Assembly (NCBI GenBank): GCA_958298945.1
Contig: OY282606.1
Coordinates: 44,901,920-44,965,919, forward strand
Direction: 5' to 3'
Source of the DNA: Atherix ibis
Lineage: Eukaryota > Arthropoda > Insecta > Diptera > Athericidae
Length of the DNA stretch: 64,000 nucleotides
Of the stretch, positions 11,150-22,134 are shown one piece after another (within the stretch, counting starts at the first letter, position 1; each line of letters starts with the position of its first letter). The notes beneath the pieces are model-generated. The model saw nothing but the letters and a program-made list of their open reading frames with translations. It did not search any database and was not told where the DNA came from. Both the position numbers and the translations under genes were made by a program.

Positions 11150-12435
11150 CAAGGGTCGTTCAATAAGTCCTTAGAAAATCCGAGAAATTGTGCTCGTAGT
11201 GTCGGTAAAGATTTTTTTTTGTAAGTAACATTATCGACAGGAAAGCTGTCAAAATTCAGCATAGGTCCATAGCGTAGGTCAATTTCTATCGTCGATTAAA
11301 GTTAACGACATTTATTTGTGCATAACAATAAAAAAAAGTGAGTTTAGGAGTGTCATCAAGCATCTCCATTTGAAAGGCTTAAGCCCGAAAGAAATCAAAG
11401 CCGAGTTGGATGCAGTTCATGGCACTTCTGCACCTGTGTTTGCGACGGTTTACAATTGGGTCAATGAATTTAAACGTGGCCGTTCATCCACAAAAGATGA
11501 ACATCGTTCAGGACGCCCAGTTGAGGTGTCTACTCCTGAAATCATTGACAAAATCCACGATCTGATTTTGAACGATCGGCGAATTAAAGTGAGCGAATTA
11601 GTTGAGGCCACGGGAATATCACAAGGTACAGTCGCTTCAATTTTGCATGAAAAATTGTCTGCGAAATTTTTTTTGGCAAAATGGGTGCCGCGTTTGCTCT
11701 CAGAGGAGAAAAAGCGCAATCATGTAGTGGACTCTGAGGCTATGTTGGCACTTTTTCATCGCAATCCCTTCCTTCGTCGATATGTCACTGTGGACGAAAC
11801 CTGGATACACTACTACACTCCAGAAACGAAGAGACAGTCATCACAGTGGATTTTCAAGGGTGAACAGGCTCCGAAGAAGGCAAAAACTGTGCCATCGGCC
11901 GGCAAGGTGATGGCCACGGTCTTTTGGGATTCGCAGGGCATCATTTTTATCGACTACTTGGAAAAAGGAAAAATAATAACAGGAGCGTATTACGCGTCGT
12001 TACTGCAACGGTTGAGCGAGCAAATCAAAGAGAAACGCCCCCATCTGAAGAAGAAAAAAATCCTTTTGCATCAGGACAATGCGCGTGTGCACACCTGCGC
12101 TGTTTCCATGGCCAAAATTGTGGAATTGAGAATGGAATTGTTGCAGCATCCCGTTTATTCACCAGATTTGGCCCCGAGTGACTATTTTCTTTTCCCCAAT
12201 CTGAAGAAATGGCTTGGCGGACGACGGTTCACTTCCAACGAGGACGTCATTGTTCAAACGGATGAGTATTTTGCAGAACTTCCGAAATCCTATTTTTTGG
12301 ACGGGATAAAAATTTGGGAAAAACGGTTGGAAAAGTGTATAGAGCTAAAAGGAGAATATGTTGAAAAATAAACAAATTTTTTTTTTAAAAACAGTTTTTT
12401 CCATCTTTTTCTAAGGACTATTTGAACGACCCTCG
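11150..12435 (+). mobile_element. Mariner element, family B copy 2
   Basis: The left terminus CAAGGGTCGTTCAATAAGTC starts at 11150 after a TA. The right terminus ends TTGAACGACCCTCG at 12435. The right-hand target duplication reads GA rather than TA. The length is 1286 bp, and internal identity with the copy at 7145 is very high along the entire element. Confidence 0.93.
11328..12371 (+). pseudogene. Mariner transposase, family B, start codon lost
   Basis: The frame is open from upstream of the normal start to a TAA at 12371 (ending YVEK). The initiator position used by the sister copies (7317, 54000) is ATA at 11328-11330, so no ATG is available at the N-terminus. All three catalytic blocks are intact: TVDETW, LLHQDNARVHT and PDLAPSDYFLF, with D-D spacing of 34. 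Two residues (AE) are missing in NPFLRRY relative to NPAEFLRRY, and the linker segment reads KFFLAKW instead of KKISARW. Frame preservation over about 347 codons implies recent insertion. Without a start codon it is probably silent unless a near-cognate codon is used. Confidence 0.88.
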
Positions 12436-12649
12436 GAGTTACGATAAGTAAAATCCATTTAAAAAGAAAAAAAAACAGATAAAGCTTATTTATGTAGATT
12501 CATCCGGCTACCGCTCCCCAAATGACAGCACCGATAGATATGACTCCAAGCCCACAGAAAGATCCACACAAAAAACCAAGTAACATAGAATTTATTTATG
12601 AGCAAAAGAGCGAATTAGTTACAAGTAGTAAGAAAAACAACAAAATCTG

Positions 12650-13290
12650 CCAACTATGCATTGAGCAATGAAATCTGCCAACTCTTGTATAAGGGAAGAG
12701 AAATATTAAATCCTTTGAGATCTAGAGGAATAAGATCATTATATAACCTAGTCACTTGGACCATAAATGAATTACCCCAAGCAGATGATGAAATCCTAGG
12801 AAAGGACAGTCTCCACATTCGACTATTTCCTTTGAAAACGAATGAAATTATTAAGTATCTAGGTCATTGGTCCCTAATTATGTTGTAGAAAACGATTAGA
12901 AGTCGCAGGTTGCTTTACCATCTTCAAGGCATACAAACAATTCCAACAACAAACTCCGATATATGATCTCTACTACACAAGCTATATACGTGTATATATA
13001 GTGAACTGCAAAGTTAAAGCATTTTTGTAATAGCAGAATTAAGGCATTAGGGCGTCCAGAGAAAATGTAAGGTCCATAACTAAAGATAAGCATGATGAGA
13101 GTATGAGCCAAGCGAAGTTGATATTCAGAGGCAGATAGCAATTAAGGCTATGGAGTTTACGCATGGTAATTGTAACCTTCAGGATTACATCACTAATATG
13201 AGGATCACGTGTATGGATGGCTGATAAAGCAGAAAGCAGAAGTGGACCAACTATGTAACCTTGAGGAATACCTTTCAAAACAGAACATGA
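12650..13290 (-). pseudogene. LINE reverse-transcriptase C-terminal remnant
   Basis: On the minus strand, GIPQGYIVGPLLL near 13240-13275 is the canonical reverse-transcriptase motif (GVPQGS.LGP). The expected YADD block is missing, consistent with an internal deletion. Downstream in another frame come YQLRLAHTLIMLIFSYG and YIFSGRPNALILLLQKCFNF near 13020-13130. These match the thumb region of jockey/CR1-like LINEs. Stops and frameshifts separate the pieces. A plausible tail reaches 12650. It is inactive. Confidence 0.7.
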
Positions 13291-14032
13291 ATCCGACCAT
13301 AACCACAGTTATTTTTGTCATGCTCTCATTTACTTCTATCCTAGCCAATTGTGCATTGCCAAAAACACCGAAAAAGTAAACAAAATGCTGATGGAAAATC
13401 ATCAATCTAGCTTAAGTGAAAATATTTAGGATCTGTTCATGTTTTACAAATTTTGTTGCATTATTTTAGTTAATGTTTTGGACTGTCAGATTTTGTTGCA
13501 TTATATTTAGTTAATGTTTTGGACTGAATTGTCAGCTTCGCAAATAAGTTACTAAAGACGTGCTTGAACAAGCCAATTGTTGGCGAAAAACTCAACCGAT
13601 GTCATCGATCAAGTATCGTATTCACCTAATTTACTAATTTTTTTTTATTTTATTCAACTATTTGATAGAGAAATAAGCTACATAGTAACATAGATTTCAT
13701 AAACTAAAATATTTAAGCATTTTCGTTTTATTTAGGAAAATGAATACATAAAGACCTAATTTTTTTTCCCAGTTGAAGTTTAAAAAAGTAACTGTAGATA
13801 TGATACAATAATGCTTCGTTATGCGATTATGTTTTTTATTATAACTTTTTACTATATCATACCATTTAAAAGAAATACTGCTAATAGCTTAGTAGACTTC
13901 AATAAAAATATTATAGTTTTAAGCTAGTATACGCAGCCTCTATTTTGTTAGAAGCTATGGTGCCACGATTGTTTTGAGAGCATTCCGTACGGTCTCGTCT
14001 GACGATACCTGAGTAACCACTAATATTCTGAC
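13291..14032. other. Intergenic, with one tandem duplication
   Basis: I see no gene. A 40-bp tandem duplication lies at 13450-13535. A moderately GC-richer block at 13930-14030 precedes repeat R2 and may be part of it. Confidence 0.4.
13450..13535. repeat. 40-bp tandem duplication
   Basis: ATTTTGTTGCATTATTTTAG at 13450 recurs with small indels at 13490. Each is followed by TTAATGTTTTGGACTG and GTCAG. The two units are nearly identical, so the duplication is fairly recent. Confidence 0.8.
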
Positions 14033-14140
14033 AGACAAAAGTGCCAGTTATCACTAACATGTCACCAATCAACCGATTGGCTGATTTATCAACGATGACA
14101 GGTCGGAAAATAAATCCACCGGTACACGGTTAAGAAAGAG

Positions 14141-14217
14141 GAAAGAAAGGAGATATTGACATGATGGAAATGACATTGGGAATGTCATTTCCATCTTGTC
14201 ACTATCTCCTTTCTTTC
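14141..14217. repeat. 37-bp inverted repeat, 3-nt loop
   Basis: The left arm 14141-14177 and right arm 14181-14217 are complementary at 35 of 37 positions around the loop GGG. The related copy at 5270-5305 carries only one arm, so the second arm was gained in this copy. Confidence 0.9.
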
Positions 14218-14230
14218 TAAATAAAGAAAG

Positions 14231-14291
14231 AAATTTACTTCTCTATAACATCTTGTGAATGTATCACAAGATGTTATAGAGAAGTAAATTT
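14231..14291. repeat. 28-bp perfect inverted repeat, 5-nt loop
   Basis: Arms 14231-14258 and 14264-14291 are perfectly complementary, with loop ATGTA. The right arm continues into the segment shared with 6980-7000, so it is probably the original and the left arm the inverted copy. Confidence 0.92.
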
Positions 14292-14339
14292 TTGACGGGA
14301 TATGGTTGCCTTAGGAAATACCAATCCCGCTTTAGGCTA

Positions 14340-15576
14340 GGCAATAAATAAATCCATTATGTTTGCATTAAATTGAAGGTTTTATTTAGCGTAGATAGAA
14401 TGATACGATTTAGGTCAAATAATCATCGTTTTGTTCGATAACTTGTTGCCATTTTGGAGGTAATTTCATAATGCCTCTCTCATAGAAACCCTCGTCCCTA
14501 TTGGCAAAAAACTGGTACAGTCGATTTTCACAATCTTCTCTTTAGGCGAATTTTTCACCTGCAAAATCATTCGTCATAGACAGGAAGAGGTGGTAATCAC
14601 TTGGTGCCAGGTCCGGACTATAAGGTGGATGCATAAGAACATCGCAACCAAGGTCCCGGAACTTCTGGAGAGTCACTATCGATGTATGTGGCCTGGCGTT
14701 GTCCTGATGGAACACAATTCCTCTCCTATTGGCCAAAGCTGGCCGCTTCTGGGCGATTGCTTCTTTCAGACGGTCCAATTGTTGACAATATAGGTCAGAA
14801 TTAAGAGTTCGGCCATAGGGGAGCAGCTCATAGTAGATGATTCCCTGCCAGTCCCACCAAACACACAGCAAAACCTTACTGACTGTTAATCCTGGCTTGA
14901 CCACTGTTTGCGCCGGGTGACCGCGATTTGACCACGACCGTTATCGCTTGACGTTATCGTAAGTGACCCACTTTTCATCACCAGTAACCATCCGCTTCAG
15001 AAATAGATCGATATTGTTGCGATTCAGCAGCGACTCGCAGATGGAAATTCGATCCATGAGGTTTTTTCCTCCAGCCTTATTTAAGTGGTTCCAAACGGTT
15101 TGTTGTGCAATGTTTAGCTCCTGGGCAATCGAAACAGTGCTTACGTGACGGTCGAACTCGACGATTTCCATTATTTTATTGACATTTTCGACAATTGGCC
15201 TTCCAGAGCGTGGTGCACCTTTGACATCAAAATTACCGGAACGGAATCGACGAAACCAAAATTGCGCATAAGTGGCTATTACAGTATCAGGACCGCAAAC
15301 ATTATTCACATTTTCAGCTGCCTGGCTTGCGTTTTCGCCTTTATCGAAGAAAAACTGTAAAATATGCGGTATTTTCTCTTTGTTGATGTCCATCTTTGAC
15401 GCGTGCTAAAAAAATACTAAGTCAAGTAATCACAAAACTGTATGAAAAGCTTTTTTAGTACGAAATTGTATCTTTCTAAAGCCATCTAGTGAAACCCGAT
15501 TGCACTTTTAAAACGGGAGATACAGACTCCTAAAGCCATCTATTGGCAAAATAATGGATTACTTTTTACTACAACT
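14340..15576 (-). mobile_element. Mariner element, family H copy 1
   Basis: The left end GGCAATAAATAAATCCATTA and the right end (inverse, AATCCATTATTTTGCC) form the terminal inverted repeat also seen in the copy at 40374-41550. The left TA target site is at 14338-14339; the right one is eroded. The length is about 1237 bp. It is inserted into repeat R2. Confidence 0.88.
14410..15393 (-). pseudogene. Mariner transposase pseudogene, family H copy 1
   Basis: ATG at 15393 (MDINKEK) begins a D,D34D transposase. The N-terminal half is open to a stop at 14941, just after TGDEKWVTYDNVKR, caused by a single nonsense codon. The second half resumes in frame with CVWWDWQGIIYYELL, FHQDNARPHTS and PDLAPSDYHLF. 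It then meets another stop after EKFA near 14542 and ends QNDDYLT at 14410. Relative to the sister copy, 14 residues between NKAG and KNLMD are missing in frame, removing the conserved WVPHEL linker. All three catalytic aspartates survive, but two stops and the missing linker make it inactive. Confidence 0.9.
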
Positions 15577-17799
15577 TAACATATATGTCTTTCCACAAAC
15601 AAAATGTTTTCAGATTGTAGGCTATTACCTAGGTCAACTCTTGCACAGTAGTTATTTTAGCAATACTACGAGTAGCAAAAATAATAAAACTCAAATTATA
15701 TTTTTTAAAAATAAAATTTTTAATAATAGATGTTTTTTTTGAGTATTTATTAGAATAATTGATTTCTAAATGAGAAAATTTTTTACAAAATAATTCTGAA
15801 TGAGTTTTCTAAGGATTATTTTCTTTTAATTAATTTTAATAATAACTGTAAAAATGGAGTGCCTTTGCAAAATTTCTTAAATTATTTTTTTTAACAGTTT
15901 CGTTTATAATTATTGTGTTCGAAGAAATTTAATACTGACTTATTCTAATAGGGGCACAAGAAAAAACTAACCGAAAGCGAAATCTTCAGGCTCTAATGTA
16001 AAAATAAAATAAATAAAAAAATGTATAGATTCGACGGATAGGGTAAAAGACAAAAATAAGTGCTAACAAATTACGCAGCGTCCACTCCAACCACAGTTCC
16101 GAATACACCTCAACAGAAAACTTAAACTAGACTAAACTAAACTCTCTCGCGCGACCATCGCTCGTATTCATACTACTCTGGAATCGGTTTTCTTTGCAAT
16201 TTTCTAGAATATGCCAGAGTCTTTACAATATATATACTAGTATTATACAAAAATAACAAATAAAATAATAAATAATAAAAATAAGAAAATTTTTAAGCTT
16301 CAATTTATTCGCAAGCATAATAATTGAAGATAATTTTGTTATATTGTAACTAAAAATAAAATGTCTTTACTTTCACACGAACAGTCGAAATTTCTTTGGA
16401 AAAATTGAATTTTTTCTGCTAAAATATTGCTGGAAAAAATTAATCATGAAAATATATGATAAAAGAAGCTGTCAAGATATCTTGAGATTTTTTTCGCGTT
16501 TTTAAGTTGGCGAAAAGATTCCACAAAATCATTTTTAATTAAAAAAAATGACTACTGTCACCATTTTTTTAAAGGAATTCCTAAAAACATAAATGATTTT
16601 TCTCTTTTATAAATAAAAGAAAAATTACTTTTGTTTAAAAGCTTGAAAATCGCATATGTCTCTTCATGTTAATCTTTTGTATTAAAGCTCATGTATATTT
16701 AATAAAAACATTTTCGTTAAGAATTGGATTTGAAAGACTTTGATGAGGGGCCTTGTAATCCGAATACAAGACGATGCTTTTAAGGTAAAGTCAAATAATA
16801 TATAATATGTTGGAGTGGAGAAGGAACATTGGTGGGTAAATGGATAGATGGAGAAAGGTGAATAAGAGAAAAATGGAAATTAAAGTTTACTGCACATAAG
16901 GTTTTTGGCAAATTGTAGGTACTTATTAAATAAAATAACTGAAATTTTACTAATACAAATTTTTTTGTTGAGAGTAAAAAATAATTTTCAAGCTTTTTGA
17001 CTGACAGTAGACAAAAATTATCCTTAGGTGGAGTTATGTCTTTGTGAGAATCTCTGATGATTTGTTTACAGAAAATTCAGCATTTAAAAATAAAATTAAA
17101 TTAGAAAATCCAGTCTAGGAAATCTAATTTTTGTTTTTTTTTAAGAAAAAATTTCTGAGGAACATCTTTACACGTGTTGGTGGTTTTTTAGGTATAATTT
17201 CATATTCAATTATTATATTAATTGATTTTTAGCGTTAATAATTCAATGAGGATATGCCGGTTTTATTCGAAGAATTCTGATTTCATAAAGGACGATCATA
17301 TATATTCTAGTTAAAAATTATATACGCTAACTGAATTCAAGAGTAGATATTATTTTGTTAATTTAATTTTGAAAAATCTTCTTTTTTCTAGACAAACATA
17401 AGAAATTAAGCTTTATGTTATGGTATTTAACTTTTCAAAAATTTATTCAGTTTATTCCATCATTTAATGAAAGTAATGGTTTAGGATGTAAAAGAAAATT
17501 ATCATAATACATACTTATAAAAGATGTCTTTTATATCATTAAGGTAGCAGATGATTATTAAGGAATTTTTACTACTAAATAATTTATATTTTATACTTTT
17601 ATCAAAGTGAAAGCCTTAAACAAAAATAATTCATAATTTGACTTAATATTTTAAATTGGATTGTAATTGTTCAGATCAATTTCTTATTACTAAATTGAGT
17701 TATAATTTTGAATAAATATACAATATCATAAAATTTATTATTATTTAATAATAGAATATATATAATAAATTAGTTGCTTAACTTATATGTAAAACGATT
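15577..17799. other. AT-rich intergenic stretch
   Basis: No element ends or coding are recognised. A slightly GC-richer segment at 16060-16210 (with CTCTCTCGCGCGACC) stands out from its surroundings but has no open frame of note. It could be a promoter-like or old repeat segment; I cannot decide. Confidence 0.4.
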
Positions 17800-17925
17800 A
17801 TCTATTCTGACAAAAACAGACAAAAACTCGTCTGTGGAGATAGTAGTGTAAAAGAGGCTTTGCCATGTTGGAACATCCACGGCCCCGCAATGTCCGATCT
17901 GATGGGAAGAAACCGGCACTCTTTC
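17800..17925 (-). repeat. Dispersed fragment, possible LINE RNase H remnant
   Basis: The minus strand contains ATCAGATCGGACATTGC, ATGGCAAAGCCTC and ATCTCCACAGACGAGTTTTT. The same landmarks, more diverged, occur on the minus strand at about 30437-30515. One frame (RSDIAG, then a degenerate stretch) resembles the 'GHSDI.GN' part of LINE RNase H domains. The resemblance is weak. Confidence 0.25.
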
Positions 17926-18234
17926 ACTTATTTGACGGTTTTGTAATTTTTTGTTTGAAAATGAAGGCATCTCGTACAAAGTTTAGTCTATTACAGCCAA
18001 AAAATTATGCGCTGTTAGATCATTCTTGAGGATTTAAACGTATGAGAAACGACAACACTTCGAGGAGTCATGAGCTGTCATAGTCTTGGGACATTGGTAA
18101 GAAAAATGATAACCGTCTGGTTGGTCTTAGTAATATGTAGCTATCAACTGTAGATTGGTGATGCTAAATGCCCGCATCCACATACAAGGTCTGTTCAAAA
18201 AGTATCGCGAATTTTGGGTTTTTCAAAAATATAT

Positions 18235-19282
18235 TTATTCATGAATATATATTTTGTCCCCTTCAAAATAATCCCCACCAGATATTGTACACTTGTGCCA
18301 ACACTTTTCCCAATCCTCGAACCACTTCAAAAATTATTTTTTGTGATCTTGTTCAGTTCCTCCTTCGATACCGTCTTTATCTCCTCAATCGTAGCGTAGC
18401 GTCGTCCTTTCATGGGGGTCTTCAGTTTTGGGAACAAGAAAAAGTGATAGAGGGCAAGATCTAGGGAATACGGTAGCTGCGGTATTATTAGTTTGTTGTT
18501 TTTGGCCAAAAATTCTTGCACAAGTAACGATGCGTGAGCAGGGGCGTTTTCATGGTGCAAAAACCAATTTTTGTTCTTCCGCGAATCCGGGAGTTTCTGG
18601 TGGATTGCTTCCCGCAACTTGCTCAAAACTTACAGGTAATATTCCTTATTGACCATTCTATCCTGTGGTAAGAACTCATAATACATTACGTCCCAGCATC
18701 CGAAGAAAACTGTAAGCAAAACCGTCACATTCGACCGAACTTCTTGGCTCGTGCGGCAGCTTCCATTGGGATGATTGAGCTTTGGTACCCACGTCATAAC
18801 CACAAACCCATGATTCGTCATCAGTTATGATCCTCTAGAGCAAATTTGGGTCGTCGTGGACAGAGTCCAACAGCTCCTTAGCAATGTTAATGCGATGCTG
18901 TTTTTGGTTGAATTTGAGCAATTTTGGTACGAATTTTGCGGCGACCCGTCTCACGCCACGAAATTCGTACCAAAATTGCTCAATTTCGACCAAATTATTG
19001 ATAAAAATCGAATGGCACGAGCCAATCGATATGTTTAAGTTCTAAGAAACTTCTCTAACGATAATTCGACGATTGGCCAATACTATTTCCTTCATTTCAT
19101 CAATGTTTTCGTCTGTTGTTAACGTGTTCGGGCGTCCGGCCCTCTGACAACATTTTGTACAACCGATAAACGTTGCTTCGGTCCAAGGTAGCTTCACTAT
19201 ATGCCACAGTCAATATTCTGAATGCGTATGCGCAATTAATTTTATTTTTAACACAAAATTTGATACAAATTCTTTGATCCAT
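18235..19282 (-). pseudogene. Mariner transposase pseudogene, family C copy 1
   Basis: The start ATG lies at 19282 (MDQRICIKF) and the stop at 18235 after YIHE. The N-terminal part reads CVKNKINCAYAFRILTVAY and DRSNVYRLYKM, then breaks at a frameshift. The first catalytic block is destroyed by frame changes near 18830. The second reads FLHHENAPAHA, with E in place of the catalytic D. The third reads DLALYHFFLF, with H where sister copies have D (APCDFFLF). An inverted duplication at 18905-18992 further disrupts the central region. It is clearly inactive. The same family at 42771 and 58743 keeps all three aspartates. Confidence 0.9.
18905..18992. repeat. Inverted duplication inside a mariner
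   Basis: Arms 18905-18936 and 18961-18992 are complementary at 30 of 32 positions. Sister copy 59255-59310 has only a single copy of this segment (the KFVPKLLNFDQ coding block). The second arm is therefore an insertion of an inverted copy, as produced by template switching. Confidence 0.88.
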
Positions 19283-19475
19283 TTTTTGGAATGGGCAAAA
19301 ATCGAAGACCTGCCAAAACACATGCAAGCAAAGCAGCTGTCAAAAATTAACTGAACATTCAAAATAGCCGAATTAATTGGCATAAGTGAGAGATATGAGT
19401 ACCAATATAATCGAAAATCGAATATACGTAACCCGCGGAAATTCAAAATTCGCAATACTATTCGAACAGACCACG

Positions 19476-20214
19476 TATTGTATGTATACTTGCCAGTCTC
19501 CGCACGGATACCCATGCAGCCAATCGAATGTTTATTAGCAAGAAATGTTTGAGGACCCGATGCGGAGCATATGTTTATAGTGACCACAATCAGCTACAAT
19601 CTATCTAGAATAGCAGCAGGTACGCAAATTTAATTTTTAAAAAAAACTGCAAAATGCAGTCGTAGCAGAAGAATTCAGAAAGTGATGGCGGAACACAGAA
19701 ATGACAGCAGTTGGAACACCCACGAATCCGTCTGCAAGTCAGCTGCAGAGTAGACTCTGGGTTTCGTTTATCATAATTGGAAGCCATAGATACGTGATGA
19801 TACATGAAAGTCCATTAAGAAGGAGTGGACTCTCAAATCTCAGCTATGGCAACCCCGAACGCAAAGCATCATTAGAATAATACAAACAGAATACCCGCCG
19901 GTTGAAAGGAAGAATTAATCGTTTTGTTTGGAAAAATACTACCTTATTGTAATTATATAATAATAAGGTAGTATTTATTGACATTTAAAAGAAGATATGA
20001 CATTAAAAATGACAATATATTTTCTTTTCTTTTGAATGTCATTTTTAGTAATAGTTAGACCTAAATGTAAATTCTTAACACTGCGCTACTCAAGATAACT
20101 AAAGGGTATCCAGGGTATGTCATTAGTTAGCTACTAGGGACAGACTTTCTGATTGAAAATTATAAGATATATTTTTTTCAACAATTAGCTTTTATTTATT
20201 TTTGTTTAGCAATC
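19476..20214. other. Unassigned sequence
   Basis: There is no recognisable gene. A segment of mixed composition at 19490-19890 carries no long frame. A 15-bp inverted repeat lies at 19934-19976, followed by a weaker one to about 20055. Confidence 0.4.
19934..19976. repeat. 15-bp perfect inverted repeat
   Basis: Arms AAATACTACCTTATT (19934-19948) and AATAAGGTAGTATTT (19962-19976) are perfectly complementary across a 13-nt AT-only loop. Immediately after it, TGACATTTAAAAGAAGA (19979) has an imperfect inverse near 20030-20050, so two stem-loops sit side by side. Confidence 0.75.
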
Positions 20215-20385
20215 ACAGCCCAAATCGATCCTTAACTTCATCCAAATGCTTTCTCCAAACTTTTCGGTCATCCGCAGCCGTCAACCAGATTCAAGATTCT
20301 TGAATCTTTGGCGACCGCTCCTGAATACCTTGCTCTCAGCTTTCCGACTGGTTTTTTGCAGTTTATTTTACTTAGTTTTGCTTTT
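20215..20385 (-). pseudogene. LINE 3' ORF end remnant
   Basis: The minus strand reads TAADDRKVWRKHLDEVKDRFGL followed by a stop near 20215. This fits the extreme C-terminus of LINEs that end with an '(A)DR..WR..V..A...GL' tail. Just upstream in another frame is KPVGKLRARYSGAVAKDSRIL, similar to the 'GRPR.RW.D.V..D' block that precedes that tail. The fragment is too short for a clade assignment. Confidence 0.45.
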
Positions 20386-22134
20386 TTTGCTACCCAAGCA
20401 TCTATCCGTCAATGATGGGCCATCATTATCTTTATATTTGGTATAAAGATAGTTGTTTTAAAATGTATGTGTAAATAATAAATTAATTATAGTATGAAAA
20501 ATAAAATATTAAAAGAATTTTAAGCAAATGCTATTAAATATAAATTTTTAGTTAACGGATGATCTCATCCCACAAATAAAGAAAAAACAACTTGAAATAT
20601 ATTATAAAAAATTCACAATTCAAATATATTATAATATTTTTGATTAATTGTTGAAAAATCATATTAAAATTAATTTAAATCAAATATTATGTTTTGATAA
20701 AAATTGTAAAAAATGACAATATATTCCTAATATATTTAGCTTAAGGAGAATAAACGATTTTCTTGAAATGTTATATATACAATCATTCGTAAATTAAAAG
20801 TAAAGAGAATAAGAATGCAATTTGTTTTATGGGGGATGTTTTATTGAAGAAAGGATTTTTTTTAAAAATACATAAAAGAAAAATGAAAATATTTCCATAA
20901 AGCAAATAAAGGAAATAAATGGTTTCAACGCATATTCATATCTCCGGAAAATAGCGAAAAAAAAACAAAAGTCAAAATAAAAATAAGGAAATCGGATGTG
21001 GAAATTCTTTGATTCAACGGAAATCTGCCATTATTGAGCACAACAACGCAACGGATAGGATTTGTAAAGAAACTCTCTTGATAAGACCTACATGTGTATG
21101 AGCTTTCGAAATAAAATAATTTGGTTCAATAAAAGTAAATAAGAAAATATTAAGAAAAATAAATAATTGGAGATTTTGTGGAGTTTGCAATTTATGGGAA
21201 TTTTTGTAAAATATCTTCAAGGATACATGGTATTACAATACTTACTTATTCTTATGGATGATATCTGGAAAATATTCAATATTCGAATATTACCATAGAA
21301 AATAGGAAATCATATAAGGAATTATATTATTTTTTTTTCAATTTTACATTGAATAAAACAAAAACAAAAAATTAATTTTTGTTCATACTTGTTTGAATTT
21401 TGCACAAAAAATTTAATTCTAAAAATTTGAATGTGGATTTTAAAGGGGTTTTGTTAAGAAAAATTTCTTTAACAAGGCTTTTATGAATAGGAATAATTAG
21501 TCTAAAATGCTTTTAATAGATTACATAGAATATTTGGTGTTTATGAAATGAAAAAAAAAACTAGTAACAGAAAGAATTATATGAAAGTGTGGATGTAGAT
21601 TAGCCATGTTAATAAGTAATGTTCAGCTTTAGGATAGGTTTTCTACTAAATTAAGTAATAGTATTAATTATAGCAAAAATATATAAAGCTTATAAATATT
21701 AGTTTATACTTAAAGATGGTTTTATTCAAATTTTTAAGTTATTTTAATGTAATTAATGTAATAAAAAATTGTTTTTCTTATAAAAAACTGTTTTTATGAT
21801 AGAAAATCACATTTTTAATATTGAACATATTATTTCAGTTTTTTTAAGAAAAAAAAACTATTAAAATTATTGTATTTAAAAATATTGTTACAATAATACT
21901 TAATATAAGTCTCTGTTACTTGATTAAGTTTATAATGATAGTGCAATAGGTGTGATGTACTTTAGTAATTTGATATTGTTTAAGTAAGACAATAAGATAA
22001 ATTGTTAAAATATGAATTGATAATAAAATAAAATCGAGTAAATAGAATACTGTATATTATGAAATAGAATCAATATAGTCATTGAAAAAAGTGTATATAG
22101 GTAAGAGCAAAATGTCAAAAATTACCTATTAACA
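20386..22134. other. AT-rich intergenic stretch
   Basis: Only short, low-complexity frames and A/T runs are visible. No element boundary or RNA gene is recognised. Confidence 0.45.

Larger units (their letters stand above)
14033..14339. repeat. Dispersed repeat R2, copy 2, with two hairpins
   Basis: The first about 165 bp match 5157-5325. The last about 75 bp match 6975-7065. Between them lie two adjacent inverted repeats, listed separately. The right edge is the TA at 14338-14339 where a family H mariner inserted; the 7049-7062 copy shows what the sequence looks like without that insertion (GCTTTAGGCTATG). Confidence 0.7.
18185..19475 (-). mobile_element. Mariner element, family C copy 1
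   Basis: The left terminus CAAGGTCTGTTCAAAAAGTA starts at 18185 and the right terminus ends TTCGAACAGACCACG at 19475. TA lies on both sides (18183-18184 and 19476-19477). The length is 1291 bp, and the coding region is on the minus strand. Confidence 0.93.
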
